A DNA stretch of 64,000 nt from Halictus rubicundus. Taxonomy: Eukaryota; Arthropoda; Insecta; Hymenoptera; Halictidae. A model generated the notes under the pieces. The model worked only from the letters and a program-made list of their open reading frames with translations, did no database searches and was not told where the DNA came from. Position numbers and translations under genes: made by a program. Below, piece by piece: positions 1 to 15,000 of this stretch. Every line of letters begins with the position of its first letter. Within the stretch, counting starts at the first letter, position 1. Location of the stretch: contig NW_027488721.1 of NCBI RefSeq assembly GCF_050948215.1, positions 124,001 to 188,000 on the forward strand, in the 5' to 3' direction.

Positions 1-884
1 AGGATAGAGGATAGGATAGGATAGAGGATACGATATAGGATTGGATAGGATAGAGAATAGGATACGATAGAGGATAGTATAGGATTGGATAGACAATAGG
101 ATCGGATAGAGGATAGGATAGGATAGAGGATAGGATAGGATAGAGGATAGGATAGGATAGAGGATAGGATAGGATAGAGGATAGGATAGGATAGAGGATA
201 GGATAGGATAGAGGATAGGATAGGATAGAGGATAGGATAGGATAGGATAGGATAGAGGATAGGATAGGATAGAGGATAGGATAGGATTGGATAGACAATA
301 GGATCGGATAGAGGATAGGATAGGATAGAGGATAGGATAGTATAGAGGAAAGGATAGGATAGAGGATAGGATAGGATAGAGGATAGGATAGGATAGGATA
401 GAGGATAGGATAGGATAAGAGGATAGGACAGGATAGAGGATAGGATAGGATAGAGGATAGGATAGGATAGAGGATAGGATAGGATGGAGGATAAGTTAGG
501 ATAGTGGAAAGGATAGGACAGAGAATAGGATAGGATAGAGGATAGGGTAGGATAGAGGTTAGGATAGGATACAGGATAGGATAGGATAGAGGATACGATA
601 TAGGATTGGATAGGATAGAGAATAGGATACGATAGCGGATAGTATAGGATTGGATAGACAATAGGATCGGATAGAGGATAGGATAGGAGAGAGGATAGGA
701 TAGGATAGAGGATAAGATAGGATAGAGGATAGGATAGGATAGAGGATTGGATAGGATAGAGGATAGGATCGGATAGGATAGGATAGGATAGAGGATAGGA
801 TAGGATAGAGGATAGGATAGGATAGAGGATAGGATAGGATAGAGGATTGGATAGGATAGAGGATAGGATCGGATAGGATAGGAT

Positions 885-3800
885 AGGATAGAGGATAGGA
901 TGGGATAGAGGATAGGATAGGATAGAGGATAGGATAGGATAGAGAATAGGATAGGATAGAGGATAGGATAGGATAGAGGATAGGATAGGATAGAGGATAG
1001 GATAGGATAGAGGATAGGATAGGATAGGATAGAGGATAGGATAGGGTAGAGGATAGGATAGGATAGAGGATAGGATAGGATAGAGGATAGGATAGGATCG
1101 AGGAAAGGATAGGATACAGGATAGGATAGGATAGAGGATAGGATAGGATAAAGGATAGGATAGGATAGAGGATAGGATAGGATAGAGGATAGGATAGGAT
1201 AGAGGATACGATATAGGATTGGATAGGATAGAGAATAGGATACGATAGAGGATAGGATAGGATTGGAGAGAGAATAGGACGGGATAGAGGATAGGATAGG
1301 ATAGAGTATAGGATAGGATAGAGAATAGGATAGGATAGATGATATTATAGGAAAGAGGATAGGATATGATAGAGGATACGATATTATAGTGGATCGGATA
1401 GGATAGAGGATCGGATAGGATAGAGGATAGAATAGGATAGAGGATAGGATAGGATAGAGGATAGGATAGGATAAGAGGATAGGATAGGATAGAGGATAGG
1501 ATAGGAGAAAGGATAAGATAGGATAGAGGATAGGATAGGATAGTGGATAGGATAGGATAGAGGATAGGATAGGATAGAGGAGTGGATATTATAGAGGATA
1601 GGATAGGATAGAGGATAGGATAGGGGATTGGATTGTATTGAAGATAGCAGACGATAGAGGATAGGATAGGATAGAGGATAGGATAGGATAGATTATAGGA
1701 TAGCTTAGAGGATAGGATAGCATAGGGTAGAGGATAGGATAGGGTAGAGGATAGGATAGGATAGAGGATAGGATAGGATAAAGGATAGAATAGGATTGGA
1801 TAGACAATAGGATCGGATAGACGATAGGATAGGATTGAGGATAGGATAGGATAGAGGATAGGATAGGATAGGATAGGATAGGATAGGGGATAGGATAGGA
1901 TAGAGGATAGGATAGGATAGAGGATAGGATAGGATAGAGGATAGGATAGGATAGAGGATAGGATAGGATAGAGGTATAGGATAGGATACAGGATAGGATA
2001 GGATAGAGGATAGGATAGGATAGAGGAGTGGATAGGATAGAGGATAGGATAGAGGATAGGATAGGATAGAGAATAGGATAGGGTAAATTATATTATAGGA
2101 TAGGGGATACGATATTATAGAGGATAGGATTGGATAGAGTATAGGATTGAATTGAGAATAGGATAGGTGATTGGATAGGATAGAGGATAGGATAGGATAG
2201 ATTGTAGGATAGGATAGAGGATAGGATAGGATAGAGGATAGGATAGGATAGAGGATAGGATAGGATAGATTATAGGATAGGATAGAGGATAGGATAGGAT
2301 AGAGGATAGGATAGGGTAGAGGATAGGATAGGATAGAGGATAGGATAGGGTAGAGGATAGGATAGAGGATAGGATAGGATAAAGGATATGATAGGACAGA
2401 GGATAGGATAGGATAGAGGATAGGATAGGATAGAGGTTAGGATAGGATACAGGATAGGATAGGATAGAGGATAGGATAGGATAGAGGATACGATATAGGA
2501 TTGGATAGGATAGAGAATAGGATACGATAGAGGATAGTATAGGATTGGATAGACAATAGGATCGGATAGAGGATAGGATAGGATAGAGGATAGGATAGGA
2601 TAGACGATAGGATAGGATAGAGGATAGGATAGGATACAGGATAGGATAGGATAGAGGATAGGATAGGATAGAGGATAGGATAGGATAGGGGAGAGGATAG
2701 GATAGAGCATTGGATAGGATAGAGGATAGGATAGGATACAGGATAGGATAGGATAGAGGAGTGGATAGGATAGAGGATAGGATAGGATAGAGGATAGGAT
2801 AGGGGATTGGATTGTATTGAAGATAGCAGACGATAGAGGATAGGATAGGATAGGATAGAGAATAGGATAGGATATATGATATTATAGGATGGAGCAAGGA
2901 TAGGACAGAGGATACGATATTATAGAGGATAGGATGGGATAGCGGAAAGGATAGGATAGAGGATAGGATAGTATAGAGGATAGGATGTGATACAGGATAG
3001 GATAGGAGAGAGGATAGGATAGGATATAGGATAGGATCGGATAGAGGATAGGATAGGATAGAGGATAGGATAGGATACAGGATAGGATAGGATAGAGGGT
3101 GGGATAGGATAGAGGAGTGGATAGGATAGAGGATAGGATAGAGGATAGGATAGGATAGAGAATAGGATAGGGTAAATTATATTATAGGATAGGGGATACG
3201 ATATTATAGAGGATAGGATTGGATAGAGTATAGGATTGAATTGAGAATAGGATAGGTGATTGGATAGGATAGAGGATAGGATAGGATAGATTGTAGGATA
3301 GGATAGAGGATAGGATAGGATAGAGGATAGGATAGGATAGAGGATAGGATAGGATAGAGGATAGGATGGGATAGAGGATAGGATAGGATAGAGGATAGGA
3401 TAGGATAGAGAATAGGATAGGATAGAGGATAGGATAGGATAGAGGATAGGATAGGATAGAGGATAGGATAGGATAGAGGATAGGATAGGATAGGATAGAG
3501 GATAGGATAGGGTAGAGGATAGGATAGGATAGAGGATAGGATAGGATAGAGGATAGGATAGGATCGAGGAAAGGATAGGATACAGGATAGGATAGGATAG
3601 AGGATAGGATAGGATAAAGGATAGGATAGGATAGAGGATAGGATAGGATAGAGGATAGGATAGGATAGAGGATACGATATAGGATTGGATAGGATAGAGA
3701 ATAGGATACGATAGAGGATAGGATAGGATTGGAGAGAGAATAGGACGGGATAGAGGATAGGATAGGATAGAGTATAGGATAGGATAGAGAATAGGATAGG

Positions 3801-5820
3801 ATAGATGATATTATAGGAAAGAGGATAGGATATGATAGAGGATACGATATTATAGTGGATCGGATAGGATAGAGGATCGGATAGGATAGAGGATAGAATA
3901 GGATAGAGGATAGGATAGGATAGAGGATAGGATAGGATAAGAGGATAGGATAGGATAGAGGATAGGATAGGAGAAAGGATAAGATAGGATAGAGGATAGG
4001 ATAGGATAGTGGATAGGATAGGATAGAGGATAGGATAGGATAGAGGAGTGGATATTATAGAGGATAGGATAGGATAGAGGATAGGATAGGGGATTGGATT
4101 GTATTGAAGATAGCAGACGATAGAGGATAGGATAGGATAGAGGATAGGATAGGATAGATTATAGGATAGCTTAGAGGATAGGATAGCATAGGGTAGAGGA
4201 TAGGATAGGGTAGAGGATAGGATAGGATAGAGGATAGGATAGGATAAAGGATAGAATAGGATTGGATAGACAATAGGATCGGATAGACGATAGGATAGGA
4301 TTGAGGATAGGATAGGATAGAGGATAGGATAGGATAGGATAGGATAGGATAGGGGATAGGATAGGATAGAGGATAGGATAGGATAGAGGATAGGATAGGA
4401 TAGAGGATAGGATAGGATAGAGGATAGGATAGGATAGAGGTATAGGATAGGATACAGGATAGGATAGGATAGAGGATAGGATAGGATAGAGGAGTGGATA
4501 GGATAGAGGATAGGATAGAGGATAGGATAGGATAGAGAATAGGATAGGGTAAATTATATTATAGGATAGGGGATACGATATTATAGAGGATAGGATTGGA
4601 TAGAGTATAGGATTGAATTGAGAATAGGATAGGTGATTGGATAGGATAGAGGATAGGATAGGATAGATTGTAGGATAGGATAGAGGATAGGATAGGATAG
4701 AGGATAGGATAGGATAGAGGATAGGATAGGATAGATTATAGGATAGGATAGAGGATAGGATAGGATAGAGGATAGGATAGGGTAGAGGATAGGATAGGAT
4801 AGAGGATAGGATAGGGTAGAGGATAGGATAGAGGATAGGATAGGATAAAGGATATGATAGGACAGAGGATAGGATAGGATAGAGGATAGGATAGGATAGA
4901 GGTTAGGATAGGATACAGGATAGGATAGGATAGAGGATAGGATAGGATAGAGGATACGATATAGGATTGGATAGGATAGAGAATAGGATACGATAGAGGA
5001 TAGTATAGGATTGGATAGACAATAGGATCGGATAGAGGATAGGATAGGATAGAGGATAGGATAGGATAGACGATAGGATAGGATAGAGGATAGGATAGGA
5101 TACAGGATAGGATAGGATAGAGGATAGGATAGGATAGAGGATAGGATAGGATAGGGGAGAGGATAGGATAGAGCATTGGATAGGATAGAGGATAGGATAG
5201 GATACAGGATAGGATAGGATAGAGGAGTGGATAGGATAGAGGATAGGATAGGATAGAGGATAGGATAGGGGATTGGATTGTATTGAAGATAGCAGACGAT
5301 AGAGGATAGGATAGGATAGGATAGAGAATAGGATAGGATATATGATATTATAGGATGGAGCAAGGATAGGACAGAGGATACGATATTATAGAGGATAGGA
5401 TGGGATAGCGGAAAGGATAGGATAGAGGATAGGATAGTATAGAGGATAGGATGTGATACAGGATAGGATAGGAGAGAGGATAGGATAGGATATAGGATAG
5501 GATCGGATAGAGGATAGGATAGGATAGAGGATAGGATAGGATACAGGATAGGATAGGATAGAGGGTGGGATAGGATAGAGGAGTGGATAGGATAGAGGAT
5601 AGGATAGAGGATAGGATAGGATAGAGAATAGGATAGGGTAAATTATATTATAGGATAGGGGATACGATATTATAGAGGATAGGATTGGATAGAGTATAGG
5701 AATGAATTGAGAATAGGATAGGTGATTGGATAGGATAGAGGATAGGATAGGATAGATTGTAGGATAGGATAGAGGATAGGATAGGATAGAGGATAGGATA
5801 GGATAGAGGATAGGATAGGA
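885..5820 (+). repeat. Tandem duplication of a 2466-bp higher-order unit
   Basis: Distinctive variants recur at a fixed offset of 2466 bp: for example the marker at 1589 returns at 4055, 2115 at 4581 and 2270 at 4736, and the open frames read through the two copies are identical. Inside the unit the motif TAGGGGATACGATATTATAG occurs at 2101, 3190, 4567 and 5656, giving spacings of 1089, 1377 and 1089. The 2466-bp unit is therefore itself 1089 plus 1377. Similarity at this offset starts between about 870 and 900 and stops near 5820. The boundaries are approximate because the background is repetitive. Confidence 0.8.
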
Positions 5821-8800
5821 TAGATTATAGGATAGGATAGAGGATAGGATAGGATAGAGGATAGGATAGGGTAGAGGATAGGATAGGATAGAGGATAGGA
5901 TAGGGTAGAGGATAGGATAGAGGATAGGATAGGATAAAGGATATGATAGGACAGAGGATAGGATAGGATAGAGGATAGGATAGGATAGAGGTTAGGATAG
6001 GATACAGGATAGGATAGGATAGAGGATAGGATAGGATAGAGGATACGATATAGGATTGGATAGGATAGAGAATAGGATACGATAGAGGATAGTATAGGAT
6101 TGGATAGACAATAGGATCGGATAGAGGATAGGATAGGATAGAGGATAGGATAGGATAGACGATAGGATAGGATAGAGGATAGGATAGGATACAGGATAGG
6201 ATAGGATAGAGGATAGGATAGGATAGAGGATAGGATAGGATAGGGGAGAGGATAGGATAGAGCATTGGGTAGGATAGAGGATAGGATAGGATACAGGATA
6301 GGATAGGATAGAGGAGTGGATAGGATAGAGGATAGGATAGGATAGAGGATAGGATAGGGGATTGGATTGTATTGAAGATAGCAGACGATAGAGGATAGGA
6401 TAGGATAGGATAGAGAATAGGATAGGATATATGATATTATAGGATGGAGCAAGGATAGGACAGAGGATACGATATTATAGAGGATAGGATGGGATAGCGG
6501 AAAGGATAGGATAGAGGATAGGATAGTATAGAGGATAGGATGTGATACAGGATAGGATAGGAGAGAGGATAGGATAGGATATAGGATAGGATCGGATAGA
6601 GGATAGGATAGGATAGAGGATAGGATAGGATACAGGATAGGATAGGATAGAGGATAGGATAGGATAGAGGATAGGATAGGATAGAGGATAGGATAGGATA
6701 CAGGATACGATAGGATAGAGGATTGGATAGCATAGAGGATACGATATAGGATTGGATAGGATAGAGGATAGGATAGGATAAGAGGATAGGATAGGATAGG
6801 GGATAGGATAGGATATAGGATAGGATCGGATAGAGGATAGGATAGGATAGAGGATAGGATAGGATAGAGGATAGGATAGGATACAGTATAGGATAGGATA
6901 GAGGATAGAATAGGATAGAGGACAGGATAGGATAGAGGATAGGATCGGATAGAGGATAGGATAGGATAGGATAGAGGATAGGATAGGATACAGGATAGGA
7001 TAGGATAGAGGATAGGATAGGATAGAGGATAGAATAGGATTGGATAGAGAATAGGATGGGATAGAGAATAGGATAGGATAGAGGATAGGATAGGATAGAG
7101 GATAGGATAGGATAGAGTATAGGATAGGATACAGGATAGCATAGGATACAGGACAGGATAGGATAGAGGATACTATATAGGATTGGATAGGATAGAGAAT
7201 AGGATACGATAGAGGATAGGATAGAGGATAGGATAGGATACAGGATAGGATAGGATAGAGGATAGGATAGGATAGAGGATAGGATAGGATAGGGGATAGG
7301 ATAGGATAGAGGATTGGATAGGATATATGATATTATAGGATAGAGCAAGGAGAGGACAGAGGATACGATATTATAGAGAATAGGATAGGATAGCGGAAAG
7401 TATAGGATAGAGGATAGGATAGGATAGAGGATAGGATAGGATAGAGGATAGGATAGGATAAAGGATAGGATAGGATAGAGGATAGGATAGGATAGAGGAT
7501 AGGATAGGATACAGGATAGGATAGGATAGAGGATAGGATAGGATAGAGGATAGGATAGGATAGGGGTTAGGATAGGATAGAGGATTGGATAGGATAGAGG
7601 ATAGGATAGGATACAGGGTAGGATAGGATAGAGGATAGGATAGGATAGAGGAGTGGATAGGATAGAGGATAGGATAGGATAGAGGATAGGATAGGGGATT
7701 GGATTGTATTGAAGATAGCAGACGATAGAGGATAGGATAGGATAGGATAGAGAATAGGATAGGATAAGAGGATATGATAGGATAGAGGATAGGATAGGAT
7801 AGAGGATAGGATAGGATAGAGGATAGGATAGGATACAGGATACGATAGGATAGAGGATAGGATAGTATAGAGGATACGATATAGGATTGGATAGGATAGA
7901 GGATAGGATAGGATAAGAGGATAGGATAGGATAGAGGATAGGATAGGATATAGGATAGGATCGGATAGAGGATAGGATAGGATAGGATAGAGGATAGGAT
8001 AGGATAGAGGATAGGATAGGATAGAGGATAGGATAGGATACAGGATAGCATAGGATACAGGACAGGATAGGATAGAGGATACGATATAGGATTGGATAGG
8101 ATAGAGAATAGGATACGATAGAGGATAGGATAGGATTGGATAGAGAATATGATGGGATAGAGGATAGCATAGGATAGAGTATAGGATAGGATAGAGAATA
8201 GGGTAGGATAGATGATATTATAGGAAAGAGGATAGGATATGATAGAGGATCGGATAGGATAGAGGATTGGATCGGATAGAGGATAGGATACGATAGAGGA
8301 TGGGATACGATAGATGATAGGATAGGATAGGATAGAGAATAGGATAGGATATATGATATTATAGGATAGAGCAAGGATAGGACAGAGGATACGATATTAT
8401 AGAGGATAGGATAGGATAGCGGAAAGGATAGGATAGAGGATAGGATAGGATAGAGGATAGGATAGGGGATTGGATTGTATTGAAGATAGCAGACGATAGA
8501 GGATAGGATAGGATAGGATAGAGAATAGGATAGGATAAGATGATATGATAGGATAGAGGATACGATAGGATAGAGGATAGGATATGGTAGATGATAGGAT
8601 AGGATAGGATAGAGGATAGGATAGGATAGGGGTTAGGATAGGATAGAGGATTGGATAGGATAGAGGATAGGATAGGATACAGGGTAGGATAGGATAGAGG
8701 ATAGGATAGGATAGAGGAGTGGATAGGATAGAGGATAGGATAGGATAGAGGATAGGATAGGGGATTGGATTGTATTGAAGATAGCAGACGATAGAGGATA

Positions 8801-9860
8801 GGATAGGATAGGATAGAGAATAGGATAGGATAAGAGGATATGATAGGATAGAGGATAGGATAGGATAGAGGATAGGATAGGATAGAGGATAGGATAGGAT
8901 ACAGGATACGATAGGATAGAGGATAGGATAGTATAGAGGATACGATATAGGATTGGATAGGATAGAGGATAGGATAGGATAAGAGGATAGGATAGGATAG
9001 AGGATAGGATAGGATATAGGATAGGATCGGATAGAGGATAGGATAGGATAGGATAGAGGATAGGATAGGATAGAGGATAGGATAGGATAGAGGATAGGAT
9101 AGGATACAGGATAGCATAGGATACAGGACAGGATAGGATAGAGGATACGATATAGGATTGGATAGGATAGAGAATAGGATACGATAGAGGATAGGATAGG
9201 ATTGGATAGAGAATATGATGGGATAGAGGATAGCATAGGATAGAGTATAGGATAGGATAGAGAATAGGGTAGGATAGATGATATTATAGGAAAGAGGATA
9301 GGATATGATAGAGGATCGGATAGGATAGAGGATTGGATCGGATAGAGGATAGGATACGATAGAGGATGGGATACGATAGATGATAGGATAGGATAGGATA
9401 GAGAATAGGATAGGATATATGATATTATAGGATAGAGCAAGGATAGGACAGAGGATACGATATTATAGAGGATAGGATAGGATAGCGGAAAGGATAGGAT
9501 AGAGGATAGGATAGGATAGAGGATAGGATAGGGGATTGGATTGTATTGAAGATAGCAGACGATAGAGGATAGGATAGGATAGGATAGAGAATAGGATAGG
9601 ATAAGATGATATGATAGGATAGAGGATACGATAGGATAGAGGATAGGATATGGTAGATGATAGGATAGGATAGGATAGAGAATAGGATAGAATATATGAT
9701 ATTATAGGATAGAGCAAGGATAGGACAGAGGATACGATATTATAGAGGATAGGATAGGATAGCGGATAGGATAGGATAGAGGATAGGATAGGACAGAGGA
9801 TAGGATAGGATAGAGGATAGGATAGGATGGAGGATAGGACAGGATAGAGCATAAGATAGG
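1626..9860 (+). repeat. Marker-bearing satellite subfamily (GTATTGAAGATAGCAGACG)
   Basis: A variant stretch containing GGATTGGATTGTATTGAAG followed by ATAGCAGACGATAG recurs near 1626, 2806, 4092, 5272, 6361, 7687, 8469, 8762 and 9535. It reappears right of the transposons near 30077, 36129 (with a small change), 36527 and 45103. It contains the longest non-canonical sequence in the array, so it is a useful tag for higher-order units. I did not see it in 9.9-16.1 kb or to the right of about 45.2 kb. Confidence 0.75.
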
Positions 9861-10477
9861 ATAGTGGAAAGGATAGGACAGAGAATAGGATAGGATAGAG
9901 GACAGGATAGGATAGAGGTTAGAATAGGATACAGGATAGGATAGGATAGAGGATACGATATAGGATTGGATAGGATAGAGAATAGGATACGATAGAGGAT
10001 AGTATAGGATTGGATAGACAATAGGATCGGATAGAGGATAGGATAGGAGAGAGGATAGGATAGGATAGAGGATAAGATAGGATAGGATAGGATAAAGGAT
10101 AGGATAGGATGGAGGATAGGATAGGATAGAGGATAGGATAGGATAGAGGATAGGATAGGATAGAGGATAGGATAGGATAGAGGATTGGATAGGATAGAGG
10201 ATAGGATAGGATACAGGATAGGCTGGATAGAGGATAGGATAGGATAGGATAGGATAGAGGATAGGATAGGATAGAGGATAGGATAGGATAGAGGATAGGA
10301 TAGGATAGAGGATAGGATAGGATAGAGGATAGGATAGGATAATAGGATATGATAGGATAGATGATAGGATAGGATATAGGATAGGATCGGATAGAGGATA
10401 GGATAGGATAGGAAAGAGGTTAGGATAGGATACAGGATAGGATTGGATAGAGGATAGGATAGGATCGAGGATAGGAT

Positions 10478-12010
10478 AGGATACAGGATAGGATAGGATA
10501 GAGGATAGGATAGGATAGAGGATACGATATAGGATTGGATAGGATAGAGAATAGGATACGATAGAGGATAGTATAGGATTGGATAGACAATAGGATCGGA
10601 TAGAGGATAGGATAGGATAGAGGATAGGATAGGATAGAGGATAGGATAGGATAGAGGATAGGATAGGATAGAGGATAGGATAGGATAGAGGATAGGATAG
10701 GATAGAGGATAGGATAGGATAGGATAGGATAGAGGATAGGATAGGATAGAGGATAGGATAGGATTGGATAGACAATAGGATCGGATAGAGGATAGGATAG
10801 GATAGAGGATAGGATAGTATAGAGGAAAGGATAGGATAGAGGATAGGATAGGATAGAGGATAGGATAGGATAGGATAGAGGATAGGATAGGATAAGAGGA
10901 TAGGACAGGATAGAGGATAGGATAGGATAGAGGATAGGATAGGATAGAGGATAGGATAGGATGGAGGATAAGTTAGGATAGTGGAAAGGATAGGACAGAG
11001 AATAGGATAGGATAGAGGATAGGGTAGGATAGAGGTTAGGATAGGATACAGGATAGGATAGGATAGAGGATACGATATAGGATTGGATAGGATAGAGAAT
11101 AGGATACGATAGCGGATAGTATAGGATTGGATAGACAATAGGATCGGATAGAGGATAGGATAGGAGAGAGGATAGGATAGGATAGAGGATAAGATAGGAT
11201 AGAGGATAGGATAGGATAGAGGATTGGATAGGATAGAGGATAGGATCGGATAGGATAGGATAGGATAGAGGATAGGATAGGATAGAGGATAGGATAGGAT
11301 AGAGGATAGGATAGGATAGAGGATTGGATAGGATAGAGGATAGGATCGGATAGGATAGGATAGGATAGAGGATAGGATGGGATAGAGGATAGGATAGGAT
11401 AGAGGATAGGATAGGATAGAGAATAGGATAGGATAGAGGATAGGATAGGATAGAGGATAGGATAGGATAGAGGATAGGATAGGATAGAGGATAGGATAGG
11501 ATAGGATAGAGGATAGGATAGGGTAGAGGATAGGATAGGATAGAGGATAGGATAGGATAGAGGATAGGATAGGATCGAGGAAAGGATAGGATACAGGATA
11601 GGATAGGATAGAGGATAGGATAGGATAAAGGATAGGATAGGATAGAGGATAGGATAGGATAGAGGATAGGATAGGATAGAGGATACGATATAGGATTGGA
11701 TAGGATAGAGAATAGGATACGATAGAGGATAGGATAGGATTGGAGAGAGAATAGGACGGGATAGAGGATAGGATAGGATAGAGTATAGGATAGGATAGAG
11801 AATAGGATAGGATAGATGATATTATAGGAAAGAGGATAGGATATGATAGAGGATACGATATTATAGTGGATCGGATAGGATAGAGGATCGGATAGGATAG
11901 AGGATAGAATAGGATAGAGGATAGGATAGGATAGAGGATAGGATAGGATAAGAGGATAGGATAGGATAGAGGATAGGATAGGAGAAAGGATAAGATAGGA
12001 TAGAGGATAG
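10478..12010 (+). repeat. Displaced copy of the segment at 1-1530
   Basis: Variant positions in 1-1530 recur here at a constant offset of 10477 bp. Examples are GGATTGG at 744 and 844 against 11221 and 11321, and GGAGAAAGG at 1504 against 11981. The match is lost soon after, where 1-16145 changes from a GTGG variant to GAGG. The true left edge of this duplication may lie before the window start, so its full length is unknown. Confidence 0.75.
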
Positions 12011-15000
12011 GATAGGATAGAGGATAGGATAGGATAGAGGATTGGATAGGATAGAGGATAGGATCGGATAGGATAGGATAGGATAGAGGATAGGATAGGA
12101 TAGAGGATAGGATAGGATAGAGGATAGGATAGGATAGAGGATTGGATAGGATAGAGGATAGGATCGGATAGGATAGGATAGGATAGAGGATAGGATGGGA
12201 TAGAGGATAGGATAGGATAGAGGATAGGATAGGATAGAGAATAGGATAGGATAGAGGATAGGATAGGATAGAGGATAGGATAGGATAGAGGATAGGATAG
12301 GATAGAGGATAGGATAGGATAGGATAGAGGATAGGATAGGGTAGAGGATAGGATAGGATAGAGGATAGGATAGGATAGAGGATAGGATAGGATCGAGGAA
12401 AGGATAGGATACAGGATAGGATAGGATAGAGGATAGGATAGGATAAAGGATAGGATAGGATAGAGGATAGGATAGGATAGAGGATAAGATAGGATAGAGG
12501 ATAGGATAGGATAGAGGATTGGATAGGATAGAGGATAGGATCGGATAGGATAGGATAGGATAGAGGATAGGATAGGATAGAGGATAGGATAGGATAGAGG
12601 ATAGGATAGGATAGAGGATTGGATAGGATAGAGGATAGGATAGGATAGTGGATAGGATAGGATAGAGGATAGGATAGGATACAGGATAGGATAGGATAGA
12701 GGATAGGATAGGATAGGATAGAGGATAGGATAGGATAAGAGGATAGGATAGGATAGAGGATAGGATAGGATAGAGGATAGGATAGGATAGAGGATAGGAT
12801 ACGATAGAGGATAGGATAGGATAGAGGATAGGATAGGATAGGATAGAGGTTAGGATAGGATAGAGGATAGGATAGGATAGAGGATAGGATAGGATAGAGG
12901 ATAGGATAGGATAGAGGATAGGATAGGATAGGATAGAGGATAGGATAGGGTAGAGGATAGGATAGGATAGAGGATAGGATAGGATAGAGGATAGGATAGG
13001 ATCGAGGAAAGGATAGGATACAGGATAGGGTAGGATAGAGGATAGGATAGGATAAAGGATAGGATAGGATAGGATAGAGGATAGGATGGGATAGAGGATA
13101 GGATAGGATAGAGGATAGGATAGGATAGACAATAGGATCGGATAGAGGATAGGATAGGAGAGAGGATAGGATAGGATAGAGGATAAGATAGGATAGAGGA
13201 TAGGATAGGATAGAGGATTGGATAGGATAGAGGATAGGATCGGATAGGATAGGATAGGATAGAGGATAGGATAGGATAGAGGATAGGATAGGATAGAGGA
13301 TAGGATAGGATAGAGGATTGGATAGGATAGAGGATAGGATCGGATAGGATAGGATAGGATAGAGGATAGGATGGGATAGAGGATAGGATAGGATAGAGGA
13401 TAGGATAGGATAGAGAATAGGATAGGATAGAGGATAGGATAGGATAGAGGATAGGATAGGATAGAGGATAGGATAGGATAGAGGATAGGATAGGATAGGA
13501 TAGAGGATAGGATAGGGTAGAGGATAGGATAGGATAGAGGATAGGATAGGATAGAGGATAGGATAGGATCGAGGAAAGGATAGGATACAGGATAGGATAG
13601 GATAGAGGATAGGATAGGATAAAGGATAGGATAGGATAGAGGATAGGATAGGATAGAGGATAGGATAGGATAGAGGATACGATATAGGATTGGATAGGAT
13701 AGAGAATAGGATACGATAGAGGATAGGATAGGATTGGAGAGAGAATAGGACGGGATAGAGGATAGGATAGGATAGAGTATAGGATAGGATAGAGAATAGG
13801 ATAGGATAGATGATATTATAGGAAAGAGGATAGGATATGATAGAGGATACGATATTATAGTGGATCGGATAGGATAGAGGATCGGATAGGATAGAGGATA
13901 GAATAGGATAGAGGATAGGATAGGATAGAGGATAGGATAGGATAAGAGGATAGGATAGGATAGAGGATAGGATAGGAGAAAGGATAAGATAGGATAGAGG
14001 ATAGGATAGGATAGTGGATAGGATAGGATAGAGGATAGGATAGGATACAGGATAGGATAGGATAGAGGATAGGATAGGATAGGATAGAGGATAGGATAGG
14101 ATAAGAGGATAGGATAGGATAGAGGATAGGATAGGATAGAGGATAGGATAGGATAGAGGATAGGATACGATAGAGGATAGGATAGGATAGAGGATAGGAT
14201 AGGATAGGATAGAGGTTAGGATAGGATACAGGATAGGATAGGATAGAGGATACGATATTGGATTGGATAGGATAGAGAATAGGATACGATAGAGGATAGT
14301 ATAGGATTGGATAGACAATAGGATCGGATAGAGGATAGGATAGGAGAGAGGATAGGATAGGATAGAGGATAAGATAGGATAGGATAGGATAAAGGATAGG
14401 ATAGGATGGAGGATAGGATAGGATAGAGGATAGGATAGGATAGAGGGTATGATAGGATAGAGGATAGGATAGGATAGAGGATTGGATAGGATAGAGGATA
14501 GGATAGGATACAGGATAGGATAGGATAGAGGATAGGATAGGATAGGATAGGATAGGATAGAGGATAGGATAGGATAGGATAGGATAGGATAGAGGATAGG
14601 ATAGGATAGAGGATAGGATAGGATAGAGGATAGGATAGGATAGAGGATAGGATAGGATAGAGGATAGGATAGGATAGAGGATAGGATAGGATAGAGGATA
14701 GGATAGGATAGAGGATAGGATAGGATAGAGGATAGGATAGGATAGAGGATAGGATAGGATAGGATAGAGGATAGGATAGGGTAGAGGATAGGATAGGATA
14801 GAGGATAGGATAGGATAGAGGATAGGATAGGATAGAGGATAGGATAGGATAGAGGAGTGGATAGGATAGAGGATAGGATAGGATAGAGGATAGGATAGGA
14901 TAGAGGATAGGATAGGATAGAGGATAGGATAGGATAGAGGATAGGATAGGACAGAGGATAGGATAGGATAGAGGATAGGATAGGATAGACAATAGGATCG

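Noticed and set aside
9702..14318. Minus-strand open frame of 1538 codons, and dozens like it across the satellite
   Set aside because: The protein is only the translated 17-bp repeat; the minus strand of the unit has no stops, start codons fall on random variants, and frames overlap each other. No domain or coding bias is present.
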